In this document: positions 24,515 to 32,460 of the stretch, piece by piece
Layout: each line of letters starts with the position of its first letter
Numbering within the stretch: position 1 is the stretch's first letter
Assembly (NCBI GenBank): GCA_900095875.1
Contig: LT608311.1
Span: forward strand, 2,202,774 to 2,266,773
Direction: 5' to 3'
Source of the DNA: Caecibacter massiliensis
GTDB taxonomy: Bacteria; Bacillota; Negativicutes; Veillonellales; Megasphaeraceae
Length of the DNA: 64,000 bases
The notes under the pieces: model-generated
What the model was told of the DNA's origin: nothing
What the model saw: the letters and a program-made list of their open reading frames with translations, nothing else
Databases searched by the model: none
Made by a program: the position numbers and the translations under genes

Positions 24515-24608
24515 GCCTGTTTTGAGGGGTTCAGGTGTCCAAACTCTATATAAGCCTGTGAGGCCCCATTATTTTGGACCCCTTTTCAGCAACATTTTCT
24601 ATCCGGTT

Positions 24609-26663
24609 TCATCGTTTTTTCTTATAATTTATATAAACGAATCCATTTTCATCACGCTCCATATGTTCGCTGGCATCTATATATCTTCGGATTGTGTTAC
24701 GGCTCAGATGCATGGCGTTTACTAAGTCTATTATTTTTACTACTTGTTTTTCTTTCTGGATTTCATCAAAGATTTCTCTCATGAGGTCTTGTCGCAATTC
24801 TTTGTTTGTTTTTTTATCCGAATTGATCATTATCCGTCCCCGGCCCAAATCGTCGAGGTCTTCGTTCCAGGCGGCGATTTCTCCCGTCGTGTCTATATGG
24901 TGGATGGGATAGTCGAAGGTGATGTAAAAGGGCGGTGGCGAGGCGAATTCGCGCAGGATGGCTTCAATCCTAAAGGCCGGCGGGGCCCCGACAGGGCTTT
25001 TGACGTCGAGCATGTCGAGGATGGCGTCGGCGTCACGGGAAAAGACTCCTGAGCCCGATGCCCGGTCCTGTGCTTTTTTGACAGTCTGGCTGCCTTTGCT
25101 GTAGTGATGGCAGTAGATGACGGCGCACTGTTTCTGCGTCGATAGCCGGTCCAGCTGGTTGCAGAAGATGCCCATGTCGTGGGCGCTGTTTTCGTCGCCG
25201 TCGGTGATTTTGTAAATCGGGTCGAGGACGATGGCCGCAAAGTCTTCGTGGTGAATCCGGCGCAGGAGTTTGGGGAGCAGTGTCTCCAGCGATTCCGAGT
25301 AGCCGCGCAGGTTCCACAGGACGACCTGATCCGTCCGGGGATTTGTGATGGCCATGGCCTTGTAGATGTCGGCAAAGCGGTGATAACAGGAGTGTTCGTC
25401 CAGTTCGAAATTGATGTACAGGACCTGCCCCTGGGCGCACTGGTACGTATCCATCCAGCGCCGTCCTTCGGCAATGGAAATGCACAGTTCGATGAGGGCA
25501 AAGGATTTCCCCGCCTTGCTGGGTCCGGCGACCATCATCTTGTGTCCGCGCCGCAGGAGCCCTTCGATGAGGACCGGCCGCAGGGGCGGCATGTCGTCCC
25601 AGACAGCAGAGAGACGCTGCAGCGGCGGCAGGTTGTCGCGGCTGTTCTCGGCGTATTCGTACCATTCGTCGAAGGTCCGGGTGCCCGGCGTAAAGGGGAT
25701 GAGGTACTGCTTGTGTCCGCTTCGCCAGATGCCGGGCAGGCGCATGAGGCGCGACGGGTTTTTATTTTGCATGTCTACAATAAACCCCTGACGGCGGCAA
25801 TACTGATAGAGGTAGTCTACGCGCCGGCTGTAGAGGTCCGGGTCGCTGCCGGCGTCGATGCGTACGACGGCATGGATGCTTTTTCCAGCACTGTTTACAA
25901 GCGCAACTGTGGGCAATCTGAGGCTGCGTATCCATGAGAGCTGCTGCTGTAAGGAAAGTTCATCCGATTCTACCAGTGTATAGCGGTACTCGCTGACGTT
26001 CTCGTTGCGGATACCCTTGCCGTCCAGAGGGTTGATGCGTACCCAGGCACCGGCAAGAGGGTCATAAGACCCGAGGGCTTTTTCCACATCGCCATAGGTA
26101 TCGATGGCCTTCAGGATATCGTCCTGCGTGCGGAAATAAATGCCCCGGCCACGGGGAATATAGCGGTGTTTATGCTGATAGGAACGCATAGAAAACCCGA
26201 CGAATTCACCGGGCCGGAACAGGCGGGAGAGAAAGGTCTTCGTCTCCCTGAGGCCGTCCCAGGGATCCGGCGGCTCTGTAAGGGGATTGTCCCTGCCGTC
26301 ACGAGACAGGGCAGGAACCGTGTCCATGCGCTGGGGAAGTTCCTCGTCGGCTGATACGATGGAAATGGGCGTATCCAGCGTCCAGACTTCATCGGGGTCA
26401 CTATATCCCCGGTCGCGGGCCATCTTGACCAGCGTCGCCCCGGTCACGCAGGCCCCGGAAGACTTGCGGAACGAGGCCCATTTGCAGGCACACTCCCCGT
26501 CATGGAAGCGCGCCATATCGCGGCGGCTCCAGCTCTCCCAGAGAGACAGGGGGAACTGCTCATACTTGAGGGCCATGCCGACCTCGCACCATTCACTGTA
26601 CGTACAACTGGCCGGATCGATGGCATCCAGTAATTCGTGTATATGAGTTGATATATAAGAAAT
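24609..26663 (-). CDS. RepA/primase-like AAA ATPase of a mobile element, apparent ATT start
   Basis: This large protein resembles helicase/primase replication proteins of plasmids and phages. The N-terminal helical part (PriCT-like: TYSEWCEVGMALKYE, SLWESWSRRD, ECACKWASF) is followed by a primase-like region with SRLMRLPGIWRSG, then a RecA-like ATPase with Walker A AGPSKAGKSF (about 376-385), FELDE, VLDPIYKI and HHYSKG, and a C-terminal helix-turn-helix (LVNAMHLSRNTIRRYI). The first ATG is 26576, but the conserved N-terminus continues upstream in frame to 26663. There AAAAGGAGG stands 7 nt before an ATT, with no ATG, GTG or TTG available. I therefore annotate 684 residues with an ATT start; the ATG form would have 655. 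Confidence 0.82.
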   Translation of the reverse strand: MSYISTHIHELLDAIDPASCTYSEWCEVGMALKYEQFPLSLWESWSRRDMARFHDGECACKWASFRKSSGACVTGATLVKMARDRGYSDPDEVWTLDTPISIVSADEELPQRMDTVPALSRDGRDNPLTEPPDPWDGLRETKTFLSRLFRPGEFVGFSMRSYQHKHRYIPRGRGIYFRTQDDILKAIDTYGDVEKALGSYDPLAGAWVRINPLDGKGIRNENVSEYRYTLVESDELSLQQQLSWIRSLRLPTVALVNSAGKSIHAVVRIDAGSDPDLYSRRVDYLYQYCRRQGFIVDMQNKNPSRLMRLPGIWRSGHKQYLIPFTPGTRTFDEWYEYAENSRDNLPPLQRLSAVWDDMPPLRPVLIEGLLRRGHKMMVAGPSKAGKSFALIELCISIAEGRRWMDTYQCAQGQVLYINFELDEHSCYHRFADIYKAMAITNPRTDQVVLWNLRGYSESLETLLPKLLRRIHHEDFAAIVLDPIYKITDGDENSAHDMGIFCNQLDRLSTQKQCAVIYCHHYSKGSQTVKKAQDRASGSGVFSRDADAILDMLDVKSPVGAPPAFRIEAILREFASPPPFYITFDYPIHHIDTTGEIAAWNEDLDDLGRGRIMINSDKKTNKELRQDLMREIFDEIQKEKQVVKIIDLVNAMHLSRNTIRRYIDASEHMERDENGFVYINYKKKR

Positions 26664-26680
26664 ATGATCGCCTCCTTTTT

Positions 26681-26707
26681 GGACCCACGGCCGGAGGTCG
26701 TGGGTCC
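26681..26707 (-). promoter_or_regulatory. Hairpin directly upstream of the primase ribosome binding site (repeat copy R8 fragment)
   Basis: GGACCCACG and CGTGGGTCC form a 9-bp perfect stem with a GCCGGAGGT loop, about 5 nt upstream (minus-strand view) of the Shine-Dalgarno of the primase gene. The sequence is shared with the type B repeats (GGACCCACGGCC, TCGTGGGTCC). It may limit or tune translation of the replication gene. Beyond it (26708-26810) are a GGCCCC/GGGGCC hairpin and no gene. Confidence 0.6.
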
Positions 26708-26810
26708 TGTATGCTGATTTGATGAAAATGAGGCCCCTTCCGCCACTCCGGGGCCCTCCTTCCCCTCACGGGGACGGCAAAGATCCCCAGTCCGTCAAAC
26801 CAGCTGCTAG

Positions 26811-26950
26811 TTGCTAACCGCTGACTGCTAACTGCTGCCTGCGATTTTCATATCAAATCGTTAAGTAACAGGCTATACCCATGCAGGGAGATCCTGCCTT
26901 TTCTGACCACTAACCACTGATCACTAACCACTGACCTACGGCCTACGACG
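26811..26950. repeat. Heptamer repeats (CTAACYR and GAACNAC types)
   Basis: Runs such as GCTAGTT GCTAACC GCTGACT GCTAACT (26811-26845) and CACTAAC CACTGAT CACTAAC CACTGAC (26902-26935), then GAACGAT GAACGAA, continue into the end of the DUF669-like gene. The period is 7 nt. The rest of 26708-26986 holds no gene. Confidence 0.7.
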
Positions 26951-26986
26951 AACGATGAACGAACTACTAACTACGACCCTTCCCTG

Positions 26987-27409
26987 TCAGAACGGGGCCG
27001 GTTCGTCTGTCGGGACGATGTAGCGGTCTATCTGATTGTATTTTTTCCCGTTGTATTCCCGGAGGGAGATGCGGGCGCGCCCTTGTTTTGCTATGAGTTT
27101 CTTCCATTCGATGGTGATTTTGTCACCGACCCGGGCCAGTCCCAGTGTCCGGGCGAAGCTGGAGAGTTTGTACCGCATTTTCCGGCAATAGTAGAAGCGG
27201 TCGATGATTTCCGTTTCTCCCTCATCGGTCACGACGGATAGTCTCGCCTCTACCATGGGGCACGAAGGAATCTTGCTGCTGCCTTCATAGGTCGAAAAGG
27301 CCACATCCCGTACGGTGAAATCGTATTCACCCGGTGCCAGTTCCAGATATTCCGGCTCGTCCATAATTTCAATAGCCTCGTCAAAAGATAATACGTCATT
27401 CAGTTCCAT
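26987..27409 (-). CDS. DUF669-like phage-type protein
   Basis: This is a 140-residue protein, MELNDVLSFDEAIEIMDEPEYLELAPGEYDFTVRDV..., resembling DUF669 phage proteins. These usually sit in replication or recombination clusters and are thought to bind single-stranded DNA: a beta-rich core, LAPGEYDFTV near the N-terminus, and ending KYNQIDRYIVPTDE. The ATG at 27409 follows AAAGGAG; the longer frame to 27532 runs through the promoter. It is the first gene of the minus-strand block, driven by the promoter at 27485-27514, and precedes the primase-like gene, consistent with a replication module. The family call is by pattern only. Confidence 0.65.
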   Translation of the reverse strand: MELNDVLSFDEAIEIMDEPEYLELAPGEYDFTVRDVAFSTYEGSSKIPSCPMVEARLSVVTDEGETEIIDRFYYCRKMRYKLSSFARTLGLARVGDKITIEWKKLIAKQGRARISLREYNGKKYNQIDRYIVPTDEPAPF

Positions 27410-27484
27410 GTCACAGATTCTCCTTTCAAGATGTGAAATTATTTTGCATGATACGTTTGCACATGCTACAAACGTGATGAATAA

Positions 27485-27514
27485 ATCATAGCAAAAGGGG
27501 AGAGAACCTGTCAA
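27485..27514 (-). promoter_or_regulatory. Promoter of the minus-strand element operon
   Basis: On the minus strand TTGACA (27514-27509) and TATGAT (27490-27485) are spaced by 18 nt. It is placed to drive the DUF669-like gene, the primase gene and possibly the rest of the block. Confidence 0.8.
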
Positions 27515-27616
27515 AAAGGAACAAGGGCTCAACAGCCTTATTTTTTCTAATGCTGATGCAGTGTTAATACTGTATATTTATTTTATTAAATTGTATAATA
27601 TTATAATATAGCCACT

Positions 27617-27700
27617 AGCGGCCAGCTGTTGACTGCTAACCCTTCCTCATGCGACGAACGATCAACGACCAACGACCAACGGTCCTTCCCGGCCTACGGC
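27617..27700. repeat. Heptamer repeats at the right border of the element
   Basis: Units of the GACTGCTAAC, CGAACGAT and CAACGAC CAACGAC type run between the AT-rich promoter zone and the TlpA-like gene. No gene lies in 27410-27793 apart from the promoter at 27485-27514. Confidence 0.6.
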
Positions 27701-27793
27701 CCTTTCCGCCTGCCAATTCCACTTCTTTCTCTGGCCTTACTATGGTACAATTATTTACATAATATGTTATGTTATGGGCATGGAGGAAATGAT

Positions 27794-28363
27794 ATGAAAG
27801 ACATGTGGAGGAAACTGCCACTCAGGAAGAAAGTTGTTGTGCTGCTGACGTTGCTTTGCATTGGCCTGACCATCGGGTATCTGCCGGAGCCGTATCCCCA
27901 TGTCCTGACGAAGGAGGAAATCAAGGAGGCCGAAGCGGTATCCCGCTCGCAGACGGAGGTGCTGGCCCACAATGTGTCCCTGACCGACCAGGCCGGTCAT
28001 TCCGTGTCGATCCAGTCGCTATATAATAAGAAGCCCGTATTCCTGTATTTCTGGATGAGCTGGAGCGATATGGCCGCAAAAGAGCTGCCGGTTCTGGATG
28101 AGATGTACCGGGAGCAGGGCCGGGAGGTGTATTTTGTCGTCGTCTGCCTGGATCGGGGAGAGGCGGCGCGGCAGCAGATTGAGTCTGCCTGGCCGTACGA
28201 TATGCCCTTGTATTTTGCCAGTATGGAAACGGCCGGTATATATAATGTATATGAAGTGCCCCAGTGGTTCATGATTGGCCGCGGCGGGACAATCTTAGAT
28301 AAGCATGCAGGCAGTCTGGACCGGAAGCAGCTGGCGTATTCGCTGGCCCGGAGCCTGAAATGA
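27794..28363 (+). CDS. Membrane-anchored TlpA/ResA-like thioredoxin-fold protein without CXXC
   Basis: This 189-residue protein has an N-terminal membrane anchor (KKVVVLLTLLCIGLTIGYL, about 12-30) and a thioredoxin-fold domain of the AhpC/TSA-TlpA type outside. The active-site region reads FWMSWSDMAAKELP where relatives have W-C-x-x-C; both cysteines are replaced (Ser and Ala), so it cannot be a normal thiol oxidoreductase. The rest of the fold is preserved, including VVVCLDRG and the cis-Pro segment VYEVPQWFMIG. ATG 27794 follows GGAGG; the frame upstream is unsupported. YfcE follows after 12 bp. It may have a binding or chaperone role. Confidence 0.8.
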   Translation: MKDMWRKLPLRKKVVVLLTLLCIGLTIGYLPEPYPHVLTKEEIKEAEAVSRSQTEVLAHNVSLTDQAGHSVSIQSLYNKKPVFLYFWMSWSDMAAKELPVLDEMYREQGREVYFVVVCLDRGEAARQQIESAWPYDMPLYFASMETAGIYNVYEVPQWFMIGRGGTILDKHAGSLDRKQLAYSLARSLK

Positions 28364-28375
28364 GGAGGATGTACT

Positions 28376-28924
28376 GTGACGAATATAGTGATAGCTTCAG
28401 ATATTCATGGTTCGGCTTACTATTGCCGACTGCTGATGGAAGTGGTGGAACGGGAACGGGCCGGACGGCTGCTGCTCCTGGGCGATATTTTGTATCATGG
28501 GCCGCGCAACGACCTTCCCCGGGAGTACGATCCCAGGGCGGTCATAGCCATGTTGTCCGGTCTTACGGTCCCCGTTTCTTCTGTACGGGGAAATTGTGAT
28601 GCCGATGTCGATCAGATGGTACTGCCCTTTCCCATCCTGTCTGATTCGTGCCTGCTCCTCGTAGTGGATCGGACGATTTTTGCCACTCATGGCCATGTGT
28701 TCCACAAGGACCACCTGCCGCCCCTTTCCCAGGGCGATGTCCTCCTTCATGGCCACACGCACGTGCCGGCCTGGGAGGAGCTGGACGGAGGCGTATTGTA
28801 CCTGAATCCCGGTTCGGCCGCTCTTCCCAAGGAAGACAGCCCTCATTCGTACCTGGTCCTTTCCGGCCGGGACGTGATCTGGAAAGAGATGGATGGTACG
28901 GTGTTCCACCGGCTGACGTTGTGA
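28376..28924 (+). CDS. yfcE: YfcE/MJ0936-family phosphodiesterase
   Basis: This is a metal-dependent phosphodiesterase of the calcineurin-like superfamily. The 182-residue protein carries all metal-binding motifs: ASDIHGS (about 7-13), LLLGDILYHG, VRGNCD (GNCD), ATHGH and HGHTHVP, followed by LNPGSAALP. This matches the YfcE group, whose physiological substrate is not settled. The start is a GTG at 28376 with GAGGAGG 8 nt upstream. It is 12 bp behind the TlpA-like gene, so the two are probably co-transcribed, but no functional link is evident. Confidence 0.92.
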   Translation: MTNIVIASDIHGSAYYCRLLMEVVERERAGRLLLLGDILYHGPRNDLPREYDPRAVIAMLSGLTVPVSSVRGNCDADVDQMVLPFPILSDSCLLLVVDRTIFATHGHVFHKDHLPPLSQGDVLLHGHTHVPAWEELDGGVLYLNPGSAALPKEDSPHSYLVLSGRDVIWKEMDGTVFHRLTL

Positions 28925-29083
28925 AAGCGGGGAAAAATGGCACATTGCTCTGCTGTAAAGGATAGAAATGCGGTGTAAAACATGGTACAATATCATTTGT
29001 GCTTTGTAATTTGTCTGATTACATGATTTGCGATATTCAGTGAGAGGGGCTGCCGCCATGGCAGAACCGGAGGGGGATATACG

Positions 29084-30271
29084 ATGGCAGATAAAAAAAT
29101 GTATGAATTGGGGGCCGTGCGCTCCAAGTTTAGTGAATTATTCGAATATGGACAGGCCCAGGCGGCGAAAATCGGCTGGGAACATATTTATGATTTCAGT
29201 CTGGGAAATCCGTCGATTCCCGCACCGGATTGCGTCAAGGAAGCCATCATCGACATGCTCGATCATAAGACGAGCCGGGAAATCCACAGTTATACTAATG
29301 CCCGGGGCCTGCTGGAAGTACGCCAGTATCTGGCCGATTATATGAATGAAACTTATGATGCCGGCGTCGGACCGGACAATTTCCATCTCACCGTCGGGTC
29401 TTCGGCTTCCCTGGCGGTCATCATCCGGGCCCTGCAGGAAGATACGAGCGATGAGTTCATCGTCATTGCGCCGTTCTATCCGGAATACCGCATCTTCATC
29501 GAACCCATCGGATCCAAATGCGTCGTCGTTCCGCCCGATACGGAGCATTTCCAGTTGTCCATCGAAGGGGTGGCAAAGGCTATTACGCCGCATACGCGGG
29601 CAATTATCGTCAATTCGCCTAATAATCCGTCGGGGACAGTCTATTCGGAAGATACGATCCGCAGGCTGGCGGCCCTTTTGAAGGAGAAGTCGGCAGAAAT
29701 CGGTCATCCTATTTTCCTTATTTCCGATGAACCGTACCGGGAAATCGTCTACGACAATCTCCCCATTCTCTATCTGCCGCATTATTATGACAATACGATT
29801 GTGACCTATTCGTACAGCAAGTCCCTGAGCCTGCCCGGTGAACGGATCGGCTATATCCTCGTGCCGCCGACGGTGGACGATCATGCATATCTCATGACGG
29901 CCATCCTGGGGACGGCCCGCATGTATGGCTATGTCTGCGCGCCCAGTACGTACCAGCGGGTCATTGCGGCCGTACGCGGGGCGACGGCGGACATCAGTGA
30001 GTACGACAAGAACCGTCATCTTATCTATGATAATCTGACGAAGATGGGCTACGACTGTGTTTATCCGTCGGGAGCGTTTTATTTGTTCGTAAAAGCGCCT
30101 GATGGAAATTCGCTGCAGTTCATGGAAAATGCCAAGAAATTTAATATCCTCCTGGTGGCAGCTGATGAGTTTGCCTGCCCGGGATATGCCCGCATTTCCT
30201 ACTGCGTCGATGCCGATATGATCCGCCGCAGCCTGCCGGCATTCAAAAAGTTGCTGGCATTGTACAAATAG
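29084..30271 (+). CDS. PLP-dependent aminotransferase, class I/II
   Basis: This is a 395-residue fold-type I aminotransferase of the aspartate aminotransferase superfamily. Visible features are DFSLGNPSIPAP near the N-terminus, IHSYTNARGLLEVRQ, the NSPNNPSGTVY loop, SDEPYREIVYD (Asp for the pyridine nitrogen), the PLP lysine in SYSKSLSLPGERIGY (about Lys246) and the carboxylate-binding Arg in ARISYC. Substrate preference cannot be told. It begins 10 bp before a thioredoxin-reductase-like gene ends up downstream, forming a two-gene operon. ATG 29084 follows GGAGGGGG. It is unlike the second aminotransferase at 34866, so the two are not recent duplicates. Confidence 0.92.
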   Translation: MADKKMYELGAVRSKFSELFEYGQAQAAKIGWEHIYDFSLGNPSIPAPDCVKEAIIDMLDHKTSREIHSYTNARGLLEVRQYLADYMNETYDAGVGPDNFHLTVGSSASLAVIIRALQEDTSDEFIVIAPFYPEYRIFIEPIGSKCVVVPPDTEHFQLSIEGVAKAITPHTRAIIVNSPNNPSGTVYSEDTIRRLAALLKEKSAEIGHPIFLISDEPYREIVYDNLPILYLPHYYDNTIVTYSYSKSLSLPGERIGYILVPPTVDDHAYLMTAILGTARMYGYVCAPSTYQRVIAAVRGATADISEYDKNRHLIYDNLTKMGYDCVYPSGAFYLFVKAPDGNSLQFMENAKKFNILLVAADEFACPGYARISYCVDADMIRRSLPAFKKLLALYK

Positions 30272-30280
30272 GAGGTACTT

Positions 30281-31162
30281 ATGACTGATGTCATCATTAT
30301 TGGCTCCGGCCCGGCCGGCGTTTCGGCTTCGCTCTATGCCCGGCGGGCAGGGCTGTCCGTAGAGGTGCTGTCCAAAGGCACGGGGGCCCTGGAAAAGGCG
30401 GAGCTCATTGAAAATTATTACGGATTTCCCGAACCGGTCAGCGGAGCTGAGCTGGCCAGCCGGGGGATAGCCGGGGCACGGCGCCTCGGCGTCCTTTTCA
30501 AGGAAGCGGAAGTCGTCTGGATCGGCATGGATGATACGCTGACTCATTTTGTCGTGGAAACGACGACGGAGAAAATCGAAACGCGCAGCATTATCCTGGC
30601 GACTGGTGCGGCCCGTCAGAGTCTTCCCATCCCGGGGCTCCGTGAGCTGGAAGGAAAGGGTGTCAGCTACTGTGCTATCTGCGATGCCTTTTTCTACCGG
30701 AAAAAGCCCGTCGTCGTCCTCGGCGGCGGAGAATACGCCCTGCACGAAGCGCAGGTGCTGCTGCCTGTTGCCTCTTCAGTCACACTTTGCACTAATGGCA
30801 GCGATGCGCCTGCCGGTGTACCGGAAGGGCTGGCTGTATGCACCCAGCCCGTAGAGGCCGTAGAAGGCACGGACCGCGTATCGGCAGTCCGTCTGGCGGA
30901 TGGCAGCCAGATTGAAGCGGCCGGTGTATTTGTCGCCAGTGGTGTGGCAGGAAGTGCGGACCTGGCCCGTAAAATCGGGGCGCCCCTTTCGGGCTCGCAT
31001 ATCCTCGTCGATGAACACATGGCGACGGCCGTTCCAGGCCTGTTCGCCGCCGGCGATGCCACAGGTGGTCTGCTGCAGATTGCCAAGGCCGTGTACGAAG
31101 GAGCCCAGGCCGGTATCAGCGCAGCTGCCTATGTGCGCAAACAAAAAGGCATTTCGCAATAA
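30281..31162 (+). CDS. Thioredoxin reductase-like FAD/NAD(P) oxidoreductase
   Basis: This 293-residue flavoprotein resembles thioredoxin reductase. It has the N-terminal FAD motif IIGSGPAGVSASLYARRAG, ATGAARQ, the redox motif SYCAICDAFFYR (Cys about 131 and 134), a second nucleotide-binding motif VVLGGGEYALHEAQ and the C-terminal GLFAAGDATGG. It is shorter than typical TrxB, and the NADPH motif is slightly degenerate (GGGEYA for GGGDSA), so it may be a TrxB-like enzyme with another partner such as a small disulfide protein. GGAGG precedes ATG 30281, 9 bp after the aminotransferase. A strong terminator follows. Confidence 0.85.
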   Translation: MTDVIIIGSGPAGVSASLYARRAGLSVEVLSKGTGALEKAELIENYYGFPEPVSGAELASRGIAGARRLGVLFKEAEVVWIGMDDTLTHFVVETTTEKIETRSIILATGAARQSLPIPGLRELEGKGVSYCAICDAFFYRKKPVVVLGGGEYALHEAQVLLPVASSVTLCTNGSDAPAGVPEGLAVCTQPVEAVEGTDRVSAVRLADGSQIEAAGVFVASGVAGSADLARKIGAPLSGSHILVDEHMATAVPGLFAAGDATGGLLQIAKAVYEGAQAGISAAAYVRKQKGISQ

Positions 31163-31172
31163 TAGGGCCTAA

Positions 31173-31206
31173 AAAGGAGCTGTCCTCACTGCGGCAGCTC
31201 CTTTCT
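31173..31206 (+). terminator. Terminator after the TrxR-like gene
   Basis: AAAGGAGCTG and CAGCTCCTTT form a perfect 10-bp stem with a 12-nt loop, followed by CTCTTT. Confidence 0.85.
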
Positions 31207-31260
31207 CTTTATAAATTATTTAAAACGTAGTGAAATATTTTATGCTATCAGGTGAATATA

Positions 31261-32460
31261 GTGAATCAGCAGAATCGCATTTGGAACGGGAATTTTATTC
31301 TTATTACAGTAGGGAACGGCTTGTTGTTTGTCAATTTTCATATGCTCGTCCCGACCATTGCCATGTACGCCGCTTCCATCGGGTCCAGCGGCGGTGAAAT
31401 CGGCATCATTGCCGGTATCTTCGCCCTGTCGGCCATCGTTGTGCGGCTGTTTACGGACGCCCTCGTAGGCAGACTGGGGAAGAAACGCTGTCTCTTCCTG
31501 GGACTTTTGACGTCCCTCGTCGCCACGGCGGGATACGGGCTGTTCCCGACATTCGGCGGACTTCTGACGGCCCGTATCCTCCATGGATTTGGCTTTGGGC
31601 TGTCTACGACGTTCGCGGCGGCCCTGGCCGTCGAGGTCATACCGCCGGAGCACCGCGGGGAAGGCGTCGGGTATTTCGGTCTGGGCAACACGATTTCCAT
31701 GGGCTCGGCACCGGCTGTCGGGGTGGCGGTCTTCTCGGCATTTCCGCCGCAGATATTGTTTGCCCTGGCTTCGGCGGCCTGTATCGTGTCCATGACCCTG
31801 TTCCTGCTGGCACGGGTTCCGGAACGGCCGGCAGGGCAGGTGAAGAAGGAACGGATTTCCCTTCTGCATCATTTCTTTGAAGAAGGGACGGCCGTGCCGG
31901 GCGTTATTTCCTTCCTCTTTGGCTTCGTCTATGCGTCGGTCAATACGTACCTGCCGCTCATGGCGGAAGAAGCGCACATCGCCTATGCCGGCCTGTTCTT
32001 TGTGTCTGGCACGTTATTCGTGTTTCTCTCCCGGGTAGTTGGCGGCAAAGTCTATGACCGTCACGGCCCGTTTTCCGTCATGTTTCCCGGCGTACTCCTG
32101 TACAGTGTGGCCATTTTCATGATTTGTACGGTTCATTCACCAATCTATCTGCTGTGTGGTTCGGTTTTCTATGGCCTGGGTGCCGGACTTCTCATGCCGG
32201 CCATCATGACCTGGCTGTTTAATGTGGTGGCTCCGGCGCGGCGCAGCAATGCCAGTGCGACCTATTACAACACCATGGACCTGGGAACATGCCTGGGCAT
32301 TGTCCTCCTGGGGACCCTGGCCGGCCATGTGGGATACGTGGCTATCTTCTATGGCGTCCTGGCCGTCATGGGGCTGTACATTGCCTTTACGCTCTGGGCA
32401 TGGAAAAGCGGCCATATGACGGACCGGCGCACGCCGCCATCAGGCTCTCCGGTGCCATAA
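31261..32460 (+). CDS. Major facilitator superfamily transporter
   Basis: This is a roughly 399-residue permease with about 12 hydrophobic segments. It has the MFS motif A between segments 2 and 3 (TDALVGRLGKKRCLFLG) and a motif C-like glycine-rich stretch (HGFGFGLSTTFAAALAVEV), resembling drug and metabolite efflux members. The substrate is unknown. I prefer GTG 31261 (NQQNRIWNG follows) because CAGGTGA is 6-7 nt upstream; GTG 31252 overlaps that site. The 3' end overlaps the convergent EamA gene by 21 bp. Promoter details are unclear in the AT-rich stretch behind the preceding terminator. Confidence 0.9.
   Translation: MNQQNRIWNGNFILITVGNGLLFVNFHMLVPTIAMYAASIGSSGGEIGIIAGIFALSAIVVRLFTDALVGRLGKKRCLFLGLLTSLVATAGYGLFPTFGGLLTARILHGFGFGLSTTFAAALAVEVIPPEHRGEGVGYFGLGNTISMGSAPAVGVAVFSAFPPQILFALASAACIVSMTLFLLARVPERPAGQVKKERISLLHHFFEEGTAVPGVISFLFGFVYASVNTYLPLMAEEAHIAYAGLFFVSGTLFVFLSRVVGGKVYDRHGPFSVMFPGVLLYSVAIFMICTVHSPIYLLCGSVFYGLGAGLLMPAIMTWLFNVVAPARRSNASATYYNTMDLGTCLGIVLLGTLAGHVGYVAIFYGVLAVMGLYIAFTLWAWKSGHMTDRRTPPSGSPVP

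Larger units (their letters stand above)
20127..27534 (-). mobile_element. Putative integrated plasmid- or satellite-like element
   Basis: All nine genes point left from the promoter at 27485-27514. The content is a RepA/primase-like ATPase, a DUF669-like phage protein, an endolysin-like amidase without signal peptide, a sigma-70-like factor, DUF1659, DUF2922 and unknown proteins. The genes are separated by long intergenic repeats found nowhere else in the window. No integrase, relaxase or flanking att repeat was seen, so borders and mobility are inferred. A degenerate or defective element is possible. Confidence 0.5.

Noticed and set aside
29138-30745. A 535-codon minus-strand frame opposite the aminotransferase and TrxR-like genes
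   Set aside because: Antisense shadow. Both plus-strand genes have clear motifs and ribosome binding sites.
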